Both the position numbers and the translations under genes were made by a program. Below, in pieces: positions 1 through 10,238 of a stretch of 64,000 nt of DNA (the stretch's first letter is position 1; each line of letters opens with the position of its first letter). The stretch spans positions 813,331 to 877,330 of the forward strand of contig VZQC01008797.1 of assembly GCA_009823505.1 (NCBI GenBank), given 5' to 3'. The notes under the pieces were generated by a model. That model ran no database searches, was not told the DNA's origin, and saw only the letters and a list, made by a program, of their open reading frames with translations. Origin of the DNA: Rhizomys pruinosus (lineage: Eukaryota > Chordata > Mammalia > Rodentia > Spalacidae).

Positions 1-115
1 TTGACGGCAGCTGGAAATGACCTGGCTGTCACCAGTGTGCAAGAGAAGAGATAAGCACAGTGGGTCAGCCCCACACAGTGCTGCACAGACACTGCAAGTT
101 TCCAATCCAAACTGC

Positions 116-174
116 CGGGCTGGCGGGATAGCGCAGCCGTTAAAGGCTGAGGCTAAGAACCACAAAAAAAAAAT
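116..174 (+). mobile_element. tRNA-derived SINE-like fragment with A tail
   Basis: A short GC-moderate head resembling a tRNA-derived SINE (gcgggatagcgcagccgtta) is followed about 25 bases later by an A tail. The family cannot be named with confidence; it may be an ID-like or truncated B2-like copy. Confidence 0.35.
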
Positions 175-243
175 TCAAGTGCCAAGTGGCAGGGCAAGGT
201 AGGGAATGAGATCCTGCGATTTGAGCAATTGAAAATACACACA

Positions 244-580
244 CCTGGGGAGGTGGCACGGTCTATAAAGCACTAGCCTTGCTAGTGGAGGATCTGAATT
301 CGACCCCCAGAATCCATGTAAAAAACCAGGCATGGAGACCCACACTTGCAATCCCTCCAGTCCTGAGATGGAACGAAGGTATGGGGAAGGGGGGTGGGAA
401 GCCCCTGGAAGTAATTGGCCAGCTAGTCTAGCATACTTGGCAGAGTTCCAGGCCACTGAGAGACCTTGTCCCTATCAAAAGGTAGAAACTGTCCATGAGA
501 TTGTCCTCTGGCCTACACAATATACACAGGCATACACACATAATCACACATCTATACATATACACATACCCCCAAGGACA
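244..580 (+). mobile_element. B4-type long tRNA-derived SINE
   Basis: A tRNA-like head (block ending cgacccccagaatccatg) is followed by a B1-like middle and a CA-rich end, the order seen in B4/RSINE-type rodent SINEs. The motif aaaaattcaag occurs both upstream, near position 170, and at about 580, and may mark a target-site duplication. The copy is diverged, so it is old. Confidence 0.5.
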
Positions 581-595
581 AAAATTCAAGGCAGC

Positions 596-1263
596 AACAC
601 TCATTTTGGCAAGGCATATATGAACAAAAGGCCCTCCTTAAGCAGGAACTCAGCGAAAGAAGAAGCCACAGACAGGGTGCTGTCCGTGATGCCAGAGCAA
701 CTGCTTCATGTAGCAGAAAAAAAAGACCAAATTCTGACCTTAGGCCTTGTGCAGACAGGGATTCCAGGGAGAGAGCTGTTAAGGCTCAAGAATGGTTAGA
801 GTCCCTACCCCAGGGCCTTTTGTAATTGGCCATTTAGTCTCCAGAACAACTCCACCCCTACTCCCAGAAGTGGTCTCACCTTTTGAAGGTGGGACATCCT
901 TAGGTGACGAGAGTTAGAGCTATTCCCATGTAACCCCTTTGGGCTCGTCCAGGAGAATTATTGTAAATGGAGTAAGCCAGGTTTTGCTCAGGCTGTTTCT
1001 GTTTCTGGTTCAAGACTTGCTTGTTCTTTTGTGAACTTGCACCACTGTTGTCTACCATGTGATTCGGCTGAGAGCTAAGTCCATACCAATGCTATGCTCT
1101 TGAGTTTATGTACACATAGCCCAAACTAGGTGCTACATAAACCCTTTAGCTTTATAAGATTAGCTTCCTCCAGCACTTTGTTGTAATAAGGCAAAGTTGA
1201 CTAATACTAACCAAAATCTGGGATGTTCAGAATGATATCATGGAAGAGCTAGAAGAAAACACA
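596..1263. other. Unique sequence, no gene seen
   Basis: No recognisable repeat, RNA gene or convincing exon. The 155-codon open frame that enters this stretch starts inside the SINE at 244-580 and shows no domain. Confidence 0.5.
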
Positions 1264-1272
1264 ACTAAGTGC

Positions 1273-1388
1273 TTTTTTTTTTTTTTTTTAGTCTTTTTGA
1301 GACAGGGTCTCCTTGTAGCCCCAGCTGTCCTGGAACTCGCTCTGTAGACCAGGCTGGCCTTGAACTCACAAAGATCCGCCTGCCTCTG
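1273..1388 (-). mobile_element. B1 SINE, 5'-truncated
   Basis: A T tract followed by the B1 reverse complement (gagacagggtctccttgtag, then ctgtagaccaggctggcctt) shows a minus-strand B1. It stops at cctctg, so its first third is missing. Perfect flanking repeats ACTAAGTGC at 1264-1272 and 1389-1397 mark the target-site duplication. Confidence 0.9.
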
Positions 1389-1403
1389 ACTAAGTGCTTT
1401 TTT

Positions 1404-1770
1404 ATAATTCAATATCAGGCAGGCTTTGGGCTCCAAGTGCTTTGTTCGGGCCCCTCCTCTACTGTTTCAGATCTCTGCTGGCTAAAATGAATGGCTGAAG
1501 GCACAGTCTGCTCAGGCACACAGAGGAACCAGGCTGCTGGCTGGGCAAGGTGGCTGGCTGGAGCACAGCCTGGTGAAGCACCCTGCACACAGACTGATGG
1601 ACTATACCATGTTGCTGGCCAAGGCATCAGCCATGTGGATTAGTAGAACAAATTTCTCCCTTCCCCAGGACTCAGGAAACCATAGAGAAATGGAGAAGGT
1701 GGCTGACTGAACTAGACTAAGATCAGGATGTTAGCAGAGAACTAGGCCAGCACTTCAATCCTGTTGGGAC
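1404..1770. other. Unique sequence, no gene seen
   Basis: No identifiable gene or repeat. Local gctggctgg-type wording is low-order repetition only. Confidence 0.5.
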
Positions 1771-1879
1771 CTCCTTTTCCTCCTCCTCCTCTTTCCTCTT
1801 CTCCTCCTCTTCCTCCTCTTCTTCCTCTTCTTCCACCTCCTCTTCCTCTTCTTCCTCCCCCTTTTCCTCTTACTCTTCT
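1771..1879. repeat. Polypyrimidine (TCC/TTC)n tract
   Basis: About 110 bases made almost entirely of C and T with tcctcc and ttcctc wording. The proline/leucine-rich open frame across it is a by-product of this composition. Confidence 0.85.
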
Positions 1880-2205
1880 ATGTTGGGTGTACACATGTTC
1901 CCGTGTTCAGGTACAGGCATGTATATGCAACAGTGCTCACATGGAGGTCAGAGGACAACCTTGGGTGTCAGTCCTTGCCTCCCCCCTTGCTTGGGGTGTT
2001 CGAAGCTGCTTACAGCAAGCTAGCTGGCTCACCTACTTCTGGAGAGTCTCCTGTGTCCACTTTCTTCTCCCCATAGGAGTAAAGGAATCACAGGTACCTG
2101 CCATACTGTGGCTTTTTATGTGGGTTCTGGTGATTGGAACTTGGATTCTCACACTTGCATGATAAGTATTTTTCCCACTGAGTCACCTCCCAGCACTTCT
2201 TGCAG
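1880..2205 (-). mobile_element. B4-type or related tRNA-derived SINE
   Basis: A TG-rich start, cacatggaggtcagaggaca, then a B1-like centre and an end reading ttggattctcacacttgcat...ctgagtcacc give the reverse complement of a long tRNA-derived rodent SINE. Diverged; the exact subfamily is uncertain. Confidence 0.5.
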
Positions 2206-2358
2206 GCAATATGCAGGGGCCCTGCAGGGGCTACTGGTCAAGCCCCAGATCCTGGGCAGTAGCTCCACAGAGCACACATTGGGGCACTAATCCAGGAGCG
2301 GTCATCTGGAGGAAGGTCACCCCTTCATTTGTTAACTTTGAAGACATAATCACTCTGT

Positions 2359-2364
2359 GACTAC
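2359..2364. repeat. Target-site duplication of solo LTR (left copy)
   Basis: GACTAC, repeated exactly at 2718-2723 on the other side of the LTR. Confidence 0.8.
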
Positions 2365-2717
2365 TGTCGCGACCCCCTTCGTCCAGCGAAAGAAGACACA
2401 ACACGAGAGCGATCTTCCTCAAACAGTTTATTCGGGCACCCTTACATCCGCTCTCTCTCCCTCTCCTACCGGTTCACCACTTATAAGGCATGTCATAACC
2501 AATCAATTTCCACCACGTGGGTCTCAAGGATAGGATATCTCTATGCGGAACAGAGGGCTTCAGCAAGGCCAAACCAAATAAGGACATGTTTACTGCATGG
2601 AGCGCTCACCCCCGTGGGGGTGGGAGGTGGAAACCAGCGCCATCTTTGAGGCGCGGCACTTCGCAGTTCCCAACACCAGGTGCCTTCTTGGGACTATCGC
2701 TACACCCGCTCTCCACA
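2365..2717 (-). mobile_element. Solo LTR of a class II (ERVK/IAP-like) endogenous retrovirus
   Basis: On the minus strand the element begins TGTGGAG and ends GCGACA, a canonical TG...CA LTR of 353 bp. It is flanked by the perfect 6-bp repeat GACTAC at 2359-2364 and 2718-2723; six bases is the duplication size of class II (beta-like) elements. A TATA-like CTTATAAG (minus strand of about 2481-2488) precedes the polyadenylation signal AATAAA (minus strand of 2427-2432). No primer-binding site, gag or pol sequence lies on either side, so this is a recombined solo LTR. The copy keeps many CpG sites, which suggests it is not very old. The exact family is not assigned. Confidence 0.8.
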
Positions 2718-2723
2718 GACTAC

Positions 2724-4146
2724 AGATTCCCTAAAGATGGTCATTAAGATAAAATATGTTTACATAGATGCATAACCAGGGCACGACACGAGGCCCTGTC
2801 TGGCAGCAGGCGGCTCTTCTCAAGCTCTGGAAGCAGAAAACAGGCTCTGCCCCACGGGGGCCGTCAGCACAGAGTCCCACTAGTGAGTTTTATTAAAAGG
2901 AACTCATTACGGTTATTTTATCCCAGCCTTTCTAACTTTATTACCAAACCTGAATTAATTTTTGCAACTCCAACAAACGCAGCTCATCCCGTGTCATTTT
3001 TACGACTGGAGGTGGAAGGGGAGGGGCGCTGCTCCGCTGCTGAAGAAGGCTTCAACTGCACTGACCCTCTGAAGCAGGGGTGGGAAGCCCTGCACATTTC
3101 CACAGAATGGTGACACACACGGGAGTGCCAGGCCTGCTCACCTTCCGTGGCTTTCTCAGGGAGGAAAGGGAGTCTCTCTGGAGACGGGGAAAGAAATGTC
3201 CCCATATCCTGTCTCTGGGAAAGTCACCAGAGTACACCCGCCCTGCCTGCTTCTCCTGTTGCCTTCCAAAGCCACCCGGGCCTGTGTGGCACAGTGACCG
3301 CCTCCTAACCGAGGATTCATCCTGGATTTTGTTGTGCTCAGTGATCATGCCCTACTCCTGGCCTAGACAACTGTGGGAAGCCAATGTCACTTGAACCCTG
3401 AGCATCAGGAGGACAGTGGGGGGCTCTGCGGGAAGCCAGAGTCAGGTCCATGTGATTCCAGGGCTTCTGGGCAGCACTGTCCTCAAAAAGCAGAGTGGAG
3501 ATGCTGTGACAGTTACTTTTAACAGTAGTTAGATAACACAGTCTGGAATCACCTGGGGGGTCTCCGAGAGGAAGTGTCTAGATTAGGCTGGTCTGTGGGG
3601 GATTATTATGATTACTGGGAGGACCAGGACTGTAGGTGGCACCTTCACTAGGTGGGGGACCCCGTATTGTTTCAGAGTGGAGAAATCAAGGTGAGCACAG
3701 TATACATGCAGCGCTTCACAGTTCTTGACTGACTCTGGGTGCCACAGGTTGCTTCCTGTTCTGGCTGCCTTGACATAGCAGGGATGGACTGTAACCTGGG
3801 CTGGGAGCCAAATGAGCCCACTAGGTGCTCTTCCCAGGGTGTTTTATCACATTAACAGGACACAGGGAAGGAGGAGTGCTGGCTAGGGGCTGGAGGACAG
3901 TTTGAGTGCAGCCCCCAAAAGATCAGAGTCTGGATGCTTGTCTCCAGATTACAGGTCTGACAGGTGACAGATCTGTAATCCTCCGTGGGAGATGTTTCAC
4001 TGACCGGGGATATGGACCTCATGAGAGACGATGTTATCAATGGAGACCCAGGTTAGTTCCCATGAGAGTGACTTGTTATAAGAGTAAGCCATGGCCCAGA
4101 ATCCCTTTGGATTCTGCCGGTGTTCCCCTTTATGATGCTATTGATC
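2724..4146. other. Unique sequence, no gene seen
   Basis: No recognisable gene or interspersed repeat. An AT-rich patch at about 2883-2975 precedes more GC-rich unique DNA. Open frames of up to 104 codons overlap on both strands and carry no known motif. Confidence 0.5.
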
Positions 4147-4153
4147 ATGAAAG

Positions 4154-4361
4154 TTTTTTTTAAAAATTTGATTCATTTTTATACAAGTGTTTATCCAGCA
4201 TGTATGTAAGTGTACCACATGTGTGATGGGCCAGAGGAGACCAGAAGAGGGAGTTAGAGTTGCAGACTGTTCTTAGCCACTATATAGGTGCTGGAAACCA
4301 AACCTGGGTCTTCTGCAAGAGCAACCAGTGCTCATAACCACTGAGCCATCTCTCCAGCCCT
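4154..4361 (-). mobile_element. B2/B3-type SINE, diverged
   Basis: The sequence ends ccactgagccatctctccag, the reverse complement of the ctggagagatggctcag head of B2/B3-type elements. The 7-bp repeat ATGAAAG at 4147-4153 and 4362-4368 is a plausible target-site duplication. Confidence 0.75.
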
Positions 4362-4419
4362 ATGAAAGAGGCTCTTGACAGAGTTCACACAGATGGGGAC
4401 ACCCAACCTTGAACTTTTT

Positions 4420-4670
4420 TAAAAATTTTTCTTTAAATTTTATTTATTTTTGTATGTGTATGAATGTACTGTCTGCATGCAAGTTTGTGCTCCCATGTCA
4501 TGCAATGCCGCAGAAGTCAGAAGAGGGTGTTGGGTTCCCCTGGAACTGGAGTTCTCCTGGAATTGGAGTTTCAGACGGTTCTCGGCCACCATGTGGGTTC
4601 TGGGGATCGAACCCAGGTCCTCTGTAAGAGCGGTCAGCGCTCTTAACCGCTAGGCCATCTCTCCAGCCCC
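4420..4670 (-). mobile_element. B2/B3-type SINE, subfamily A (internal duplication)
   Basis: A T-rich tail leads into tgtatgaatgtactgtctgc and ends at gccatctctccagcccc, giving a full-length minus-strand copy. It carries the doubled ctggaactggagttct / ctggaattggagttt segment that marks subfamily A in this window. Confidence 0.9.
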
Positions 4671-6474
4671 CCAAAAAACCTTTTAAATAAAGTTTGCAAC
4701 CTCAGGTATCTGTTATAGCCACAAAAAATGGAACCAAACAGCTGGTGACATGATTTAAGAATGAAGCAGACATGCACAAAGCATCAATAAAAATTAAATT
4801 AAAATTAAAAAAAAAAAGAATGAAGCAGACAGAACGATGACTTTCCAATTCTTCCAGTCAATCCATTCAGCGTTCTGTCTCTTGTAACAGGCTCAGTATG
4901 ACCCACAGAGACACCATCATGTGCACTGGCCTCAGCCAGATGCCACAGGTTGGTTTGGCCAGAGCACCTTGAGTTTATCAAGAGATCAGACATGACAGTA
5001 TCATCCACCCTAGGTTTACACTTCTGGAGGAACCCCAGTGTGGGGTGAGGAGAAAGCCTGCATATATTTAAGGTCTGTGCCCTGGGGGAGGGGGGCCAGG
5101 GTTTGGTCTCCCCCCAGTCCCCCCACACACACCCAAGACATGTCCTTGGGATATGATGCTACAGTGTCCTTATGGAAGAGTGGTAGCCCAAGCCAGCCTG
5201 GCTGTCCTGGACACCCAGAGTTCTCAGGGCTTCTCTGAAGGTACTGGCAACATACTGTCCACGGACTCACCCCAAATGCCTGAGCACTGCTGCCCACTCT
5301 GCTACCAGCAGCAACTGAGTTGGGTAGGCTCCTATTTCACCACCCATTTTCCTGGTACCCCCTTCCAGGCAGGCTCTGCACCCCACCACTTCATCAGCCA
5401 GATTCCTGGTGCTTCCGAAGGCTAGGGGCTTGAAGCCAGGAACTGAGAGACTGCCAAGCACTCTGGATGGGTCCCTGTTAAAGAAGGGTCCCAGAACCAG
5501 CCTCTGCTTCCCAGTCACCACACTTCCTCTCTGCTGGGCAGCAGGCCCGGGGGTGGAACTGACCCTGAATTTTCTTTTCAGCGCCCCCCTCCCCAGCACA
5601 CAGCAGCCAGATGGTGGGAGCCAATGGAAAGACTGACAGATGACTGAATAAAAATATTTACCTCGAACTTCAGAACAAAACAGACACCCACAGGTCCCTG
5701 TGAAGATTCCCTGGACTGTTTCTAGAATGCGGGGGAAGCAGGAAACTACTAAGGGGGGCGTCGATGACCAATGCAGGGCTCTGTGTGGTCAGAGCCCCAG
5801 CTGGAAGGCTTCTGTCATGCACCAGCCTGTGGAGACAGGGCCAGGGTTGGGAAATCCCTTTGTCTAGCTTGGTATATACATCAGAGTCCCTGATGCACAC
5901 ACCCATCTGGCAGCTTCTGATACAGCTCCCTGCAGGGCCCTGAGGCACCTCACACTCTGAGAGTTTAGGACACTCTGAGGACTGACTGCCTCACCCAGTT
6001 CCCTCTGCATTTTCATCCAACTGCCCAGCTCGGGCATGGCACGCACATCCATACGAGCCTATAGCAGTCCATAAAGCTGGCTCCTGGCTCCTCCTAAGGG
6101 TCTCTGGGACCTTCTCCATCTCCACCCCAGCCCCTCTGCCAAGGGAATTGGTGATACCCCATCCCTCAGTTCTTCCCACTGCCTGCCAACTTCTTATCTC
6201 TCCATGGAGGGTGGATACCACACAAACACAGGGATCAACCTGGGGTCAAAAGAAGCAGGTTCAGAACTCCCAGCAGCCTACTCTTGGGCCCTGGTCCCTA
6301 GCCCAGGACAGACAACTCCCGTCCTTCTTATCCTAACCAGAGACCTTGCACAGAGGAGCTTGGGCTGACACAGCTCCTCCTGCCTGTACTGGAGGCTCAG
6401 GGGTGGTACTGCAGAGTAGACTCCTCACCCAGGATGACAACTCCCCACAAACCTTAGCAGCAGGGTGACATTAA
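4671..6474. other. Mostly unique sequence, no gene seen
   Basis: Unique DNA apart from the 44-bp retroposed scrap at 4773-4816. Several overlapping open frames of 60-110 codons on both strands show no domain or consistent splice context. Confidence 0.5.
4773..4816 (+). mobile_element. 44-bp micro-retroposon with perfect TSD
   Basis: The 15-bp repeat AGAATGAAGCAGACA at 4758-4772 and again at 4817-4831 brackets 44 bases that end in an A-rich tail (taaaattaaattaaaa type). This is the structure of an extremely 5'-truncated L1-mobilised insertion. The A/T wording resembles the 3' end of the local B2/B3 SINEs. Confidence 0.75.
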
Positions 6475-6487
6475 AAGACCACCAGCA

Positions 6488-6534
6488 CAGGGAGACCCTG
6501 TCTTGAAAAGACCAAAAAAAAAAAAAAAAAAAAA
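6488..6534 (+). mobile_element. 47-bp B1 3'-end fragment
   Basis: gggagaccctgtcttgaaaa followed by an A run is the 3' end of a B1. Near-identical 13-bp flanks (aagaccaccagca at 6475-6487 and aagacctccagca at 6535-6547) show it inserted in this truncated form. Confidence 0.75.
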
Positions 6535-6547
6535 AAGACCTCCAGCA

Positions 6548-7041
6548 ATTATGAAAAAGATGATTTCGACCACAGGAAGTGAATATTCACCCTATATTGG
6601 ACATACAGGGCTGAAGGGAAAAAGGAAGCACCTGTGGCTTCTTCTGTGCTAAATTACTTGCTTGTCTGTTTATACTGAAACCTGGCCTTAGGCAGGATTT
6701 GCATCTGCATTAGCAAGTCTGTGATGCCTTGGGATCAAAGGCTTTGACAAGTACTCATGATGTTATAGAACATGAGGCACGGGTCTGAAACCAGGCCCTG
6801 AGATATGATGTCACTCTGGGTATAAAAACAGAATGCTGTGAATAAAAAGACAAGTCCTTATTACCACAGACAGGGACTACTGTTATTTTTTGTGTGTAAT
6901 CTTAGCCCATCAGGCTTGTGTAGCAGTGACCAGTGGGTTGAACGGCGGTCCAGCAGACCGCCTGGGAAGCTGATGTGGGGCTGGAAGGAGACCTATCAGG
7001 TCGCCAGCTGTGATGTGTGGTAAGCGCCCAGGAGGAAATTG
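6548..7041. other. Unique sequence leading into minisatellite
   Basis: Contains a TATA-like TATAAAAA at 6821-6828 and AATAAA at 6841-6846, about 200 bases before the array. This could be the end of an unrecognised LTR or chance; no TG...CA boundaries or target-site duplication were found. Confidence 0.3.
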
Positions 7042-8550
7042 GACTATAGAGCGTCTATCAGGCGACAGTCTGGAATTAGACTGTAGAGCACCTAGCAGGT
7101 GACAGTCTGGCTTATTAGACTGTAGAATGCCTATCAGGTGACAGTCTGGAATTAGACTGTAGAATGCCTAGCAGGTGATAGTCTGGAATTAGACTGTAGA
7201 GTGCCTATCAGGTGACAGTCTGGAATTAGACTGTAGAGTGCCTATCAGGTGACAGTCTGGCTTATTAGACTGCAGAGTGCCTATCAGGTGACAGTCTGGC
7301 TTATTAGACTGCAGAGCGCCTATCGGGTGACAGTCTGGCTTATTAGACTGTAGAGCGCCTTTCGGGTGACAGTCTGGCTTATTAGACTGTAGAACACCTT
7401 TCAGGTGACAGTCTGGCTTATTAGACTGTAGAGCACCTATCGGGTGACAATCTAGCTTATTAGACTGTAGAGCGCCTATCGGGTGACAGTCTGGCTTATT
7501 AGACTGCAGAGCGCCTTTCAGGTGACAGTCTGGCTTATTAGACTGCAGAGCGTCTATCGGGTGACAGTCTGGCTTATTAGACTGCAGAGCGTCTATCGGG
7601 TGACAGTCTGGCTTATTAGACTGTAGAACACCTTTCAGGTGACAGTCTGGCTTATTAGACTGTAGAGTGCCTATTGGGTGACAGTCTGGCTTATTAGACT
7701 GTAGAGTGCCAACAGGTGACAGTCTGGCTTATTAGACTGTAGAGCACCTTTCAGGTGACAGTCTGGTTTATTAGACTGTAGAACGCCTATCGGGTGACAG
7801 TCCAGAATTAGACTGTAGAGTGCCTATTGGGTGACAGTCTGGCTTATTAGACTGTAGAGCGCCTTTCAGGTGACAGTCTGGCTTATTAGACTGTAGAACG
7901 CCTATCGGGTGACAGTCTGGCTTATTAGACTGCAGAGCGCCTATCAGGTGACAGTCTGGCTTATTAGACTGTAGAGCGCCTTTCAGGTGACAGTCTGGCT
8001 TATTAGACTGTAGAACGCCTATCAGGTGACAGTCTGGCTTATTAGACTGCAGAGTGCCTATCAGGTGACAGTCTGGCTTATTAGACTGTAGAGCGCCTTT
8101 CAGGTGACAGTCTGGCTTATTAGACTGCAGAGCATCTATCGGGTGACAGTCTAGCTTATTAGACTGTAGAACACCTTTCAGGTGACAGTCTAGCTTATTA
8201 ACTGTAGAGTGCCTATAGAGAGAGCTAGTCAGTGACAGTCTATGTTAGACTAGGCTATGGTGAGTCGCCTATTAGACTGTAGAACGCTTTCAGGTGACAG
8301 TCTGGCTTAGACTGTAGAGCCTAGCTTGGCTATCAGGTGACAGTCTGGCATGTTAGACTTAGAGCCTAAGACGTAGAGTGCCTTATCAGGTGACAGTCTG
8401 GCATAGTTAGACTGTAGAGCTTTAGGATAGCGCTTATTAGACTGTAGAACGTCTAACATGGAGACAGTCTGGCATTAGACGTGTAGAGCGCCTATCAGGA
8501 GACTGTCTGGCATAATAGACTGTAGAGCCCTATCAGGATGACAGTTAAGA
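7042..8550. repeat. Minisatellite of 37-39-bp units with alternating inverted arms
   Basis: About 40 tandem units. The main unit is 39 bp and reads from cttattagactgtagagcgc to the segment gggtgacagtctgg; units near the left end are 37 bp and use ggaatta as linker. Each unit holds AGACTGT and, 17 bases on, its exact reverse complement ACAGTCT. The next unit's AGACTGT lies 8 bases (or 6 in short units) beyond that, so the arms alternate along the whole array. Units vary between CpG and TpG/CpA at two sites, as expected from methylation decay. Units from about 8195 onward are irregular. No long open frame crosses the array. Confidence 0.97.
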
Positions 8551-9489
8551 CTGGGGTCATTGCAGCAGCTGTGGACTAGGTGCAATCCAATGGCAGCAGC
8601 TGGAGAGATCTGGGAGTGCCATAGGGCACTGCCTGGTGTAAATGTTAGAGAGTAGCAGACTAGGAGGAGTGGGGAAGAGTTTGTGGGCCTTTGGCCCTAG
8701 GGGTTTAGGACAGCTGCTGGGGCTGATCTTGCATTTTTCCCTTTTTCCTGTGTATCCAGTGGACGGGGTTCGAGGTGTCCACCTCTACATGTGGGCGGAG
8801 TGATACCACTAGGGCAGAGGGCCGGATATGGAATTTATTTCCTCCAAAATTAATGTCAAGACTTAATCCTCATTGGGAAATAGTCGGAGGTGGGGTTGGA
8901 GGAATCTTCACAACATGTTTAGCTTTCAGTCTCATAAAGAGCAGCCAAGCCACATGTGACTTACTGAGTGAGGTTGCTCTAAAAGCCAGCCACTTTGGCT
9001 AGGTCTCTCACAGGTCCCCTGTCTCTGGCCAGGCAATGCCTTGCCAGGGTTGAGCACTGTCAGCAAGAAGGACGTCACCAGCTGTGTGTCCCTCATCCTT
9101 GGAGCAGCTTGTTAGTATCAGCAGAAAAAGGATGAAGACAGGGGCTTCACAAACACCTTGTTAAAGCCAGTGTTTATGTGTAGTCCACAGCAGCCCTGCA
9201 GGGCGGGAATGGGGCTCCTGTCGGGCAGATGTGGAAGCAAAGAATAGTAGGTGCTGACACCCAGCAGTTCAGGGTCACACCAGTCTGCTCCAGCCCTAGC
9301 CTGGGGCACTGCATGCCAAGACCCCATGGGAGGCAGCAGTGGCCCTTGGGCCCAGGGGAGAATAGGCAGCGGAAGGCGTCAGAACCTCTGGTCCTGCTAT
9401 AGACCTGATTTCTGGGCCACACCTCCCGATAGCCTGAGCCACAAGCAACTACTCTACTGCTTGGTGGCCATAGTAAAGTCAAACGTTGG
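8551..9489. other. Unique sequence, no gene seen
   Basis: No recognised repeat or exon. The part at about 8560-8960 is contiguous in style with the DNA left of the minisatellite and could belong to the same unknown element. Confidence 0.45.
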
Positions 9490-9763
9490 AGCTTTGAGAG
9501 TGGCTCTAGCTGTTATAAGAGCGCCGACTCGCTCTTACAGATACCGCAGGTTATCCCCAGCACCCACATGGCGGTCCGAGAACGTCCCTTAGCTCCATTC
9601 CAGGAGAACTCCCAGTTCCAGGGAATCATGACACCTGTTCTGAACTCCGCGGCATTGCACGACACGGGTGCACAAACTTGCATGCGGACAGTACATTCAT
9701 AAACATTCAGAAATAAATAAAATTAATTTAAAAAAAAATTAAAAAAAAAAAAAGAAAGAAAAG
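9490..9763 (+). mobile_element. B2/B3-type SINE, subfamily A
   Basis: Diverged head with ccccagcacccacatggcgg, the doubled ccattccaggagaactccca / gttccaggg segment, gcattgcacgacacgggtgc and an aaataaataaaattaattt tail. No clear target-site duplication. Confidence 0.85.
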
Positions 9764-9867
9764 CACTGGAAGAGCAGGAACCGCTTCTGGAGTAGCCCGG
9801 GAGCTGTGTCTACACTCACTCCACTGATGGGTTTCACAGCTATCTACTTAGCATACAGGTTATCGGA

Positions 9868-10061
9868 ATTTATTTGTTTACTGACAGATTCAGGATGGCC
9901 CCAAACTTTCGGTGTAGCCAAGAATGGCCTTGAATTTGCCTCCACCTCCTGAGTTCTGGGATTATAGACTTGTGTCACCACACCGGGTTTCTGTAGTGCT
10001 GGAGATGGCACTCACGGCCTCATACATGTTAGGCAAGCAGTCTACCAACTGAGCCACATTA
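9868..10061 (-). mobile_element. B1-ID composite (B4-like) SINE
   Basis: A minus-strand, old B1-like half (ttgaatttgcctccacctcc, then gggattatagac) is followed by an ID/tRNA-like half ending ctaccaactgagccacatta. This joined order is typical of B4/ID_B1 elements. Confidence 0.65.
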
Positions 10062-10192
10062 CAAGAGAGTGTGGGCTGCACAGCATTCGAAGCATGGAGG
10101 GTCTGTTTTCAGGACTGCAGAGTACTATAGGGCCCTGCACAGCTCCAGAATGCCAGTCTACAGACTAGTTCTAAGAGAATGCTCTGAAGGAA

Positions 10193-10193
<1 letters not shown>

Positions 10194-10237
<44 letters not shown>
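10194..10237. repeat. (TG)n microsatellite
   Basis: About 21 uninterrupted TG dinucleotides. Confidence 0.95.

Positions 10238-10238
<1 letters not shown>

Noticed and set aside
7042..8550. CRISPR-like array of palindromic repeats
   Set aside because: The repeats are directly tandem with no unique spacers, the surrounding DNA is clearly mammalian, and there are no cas genes.
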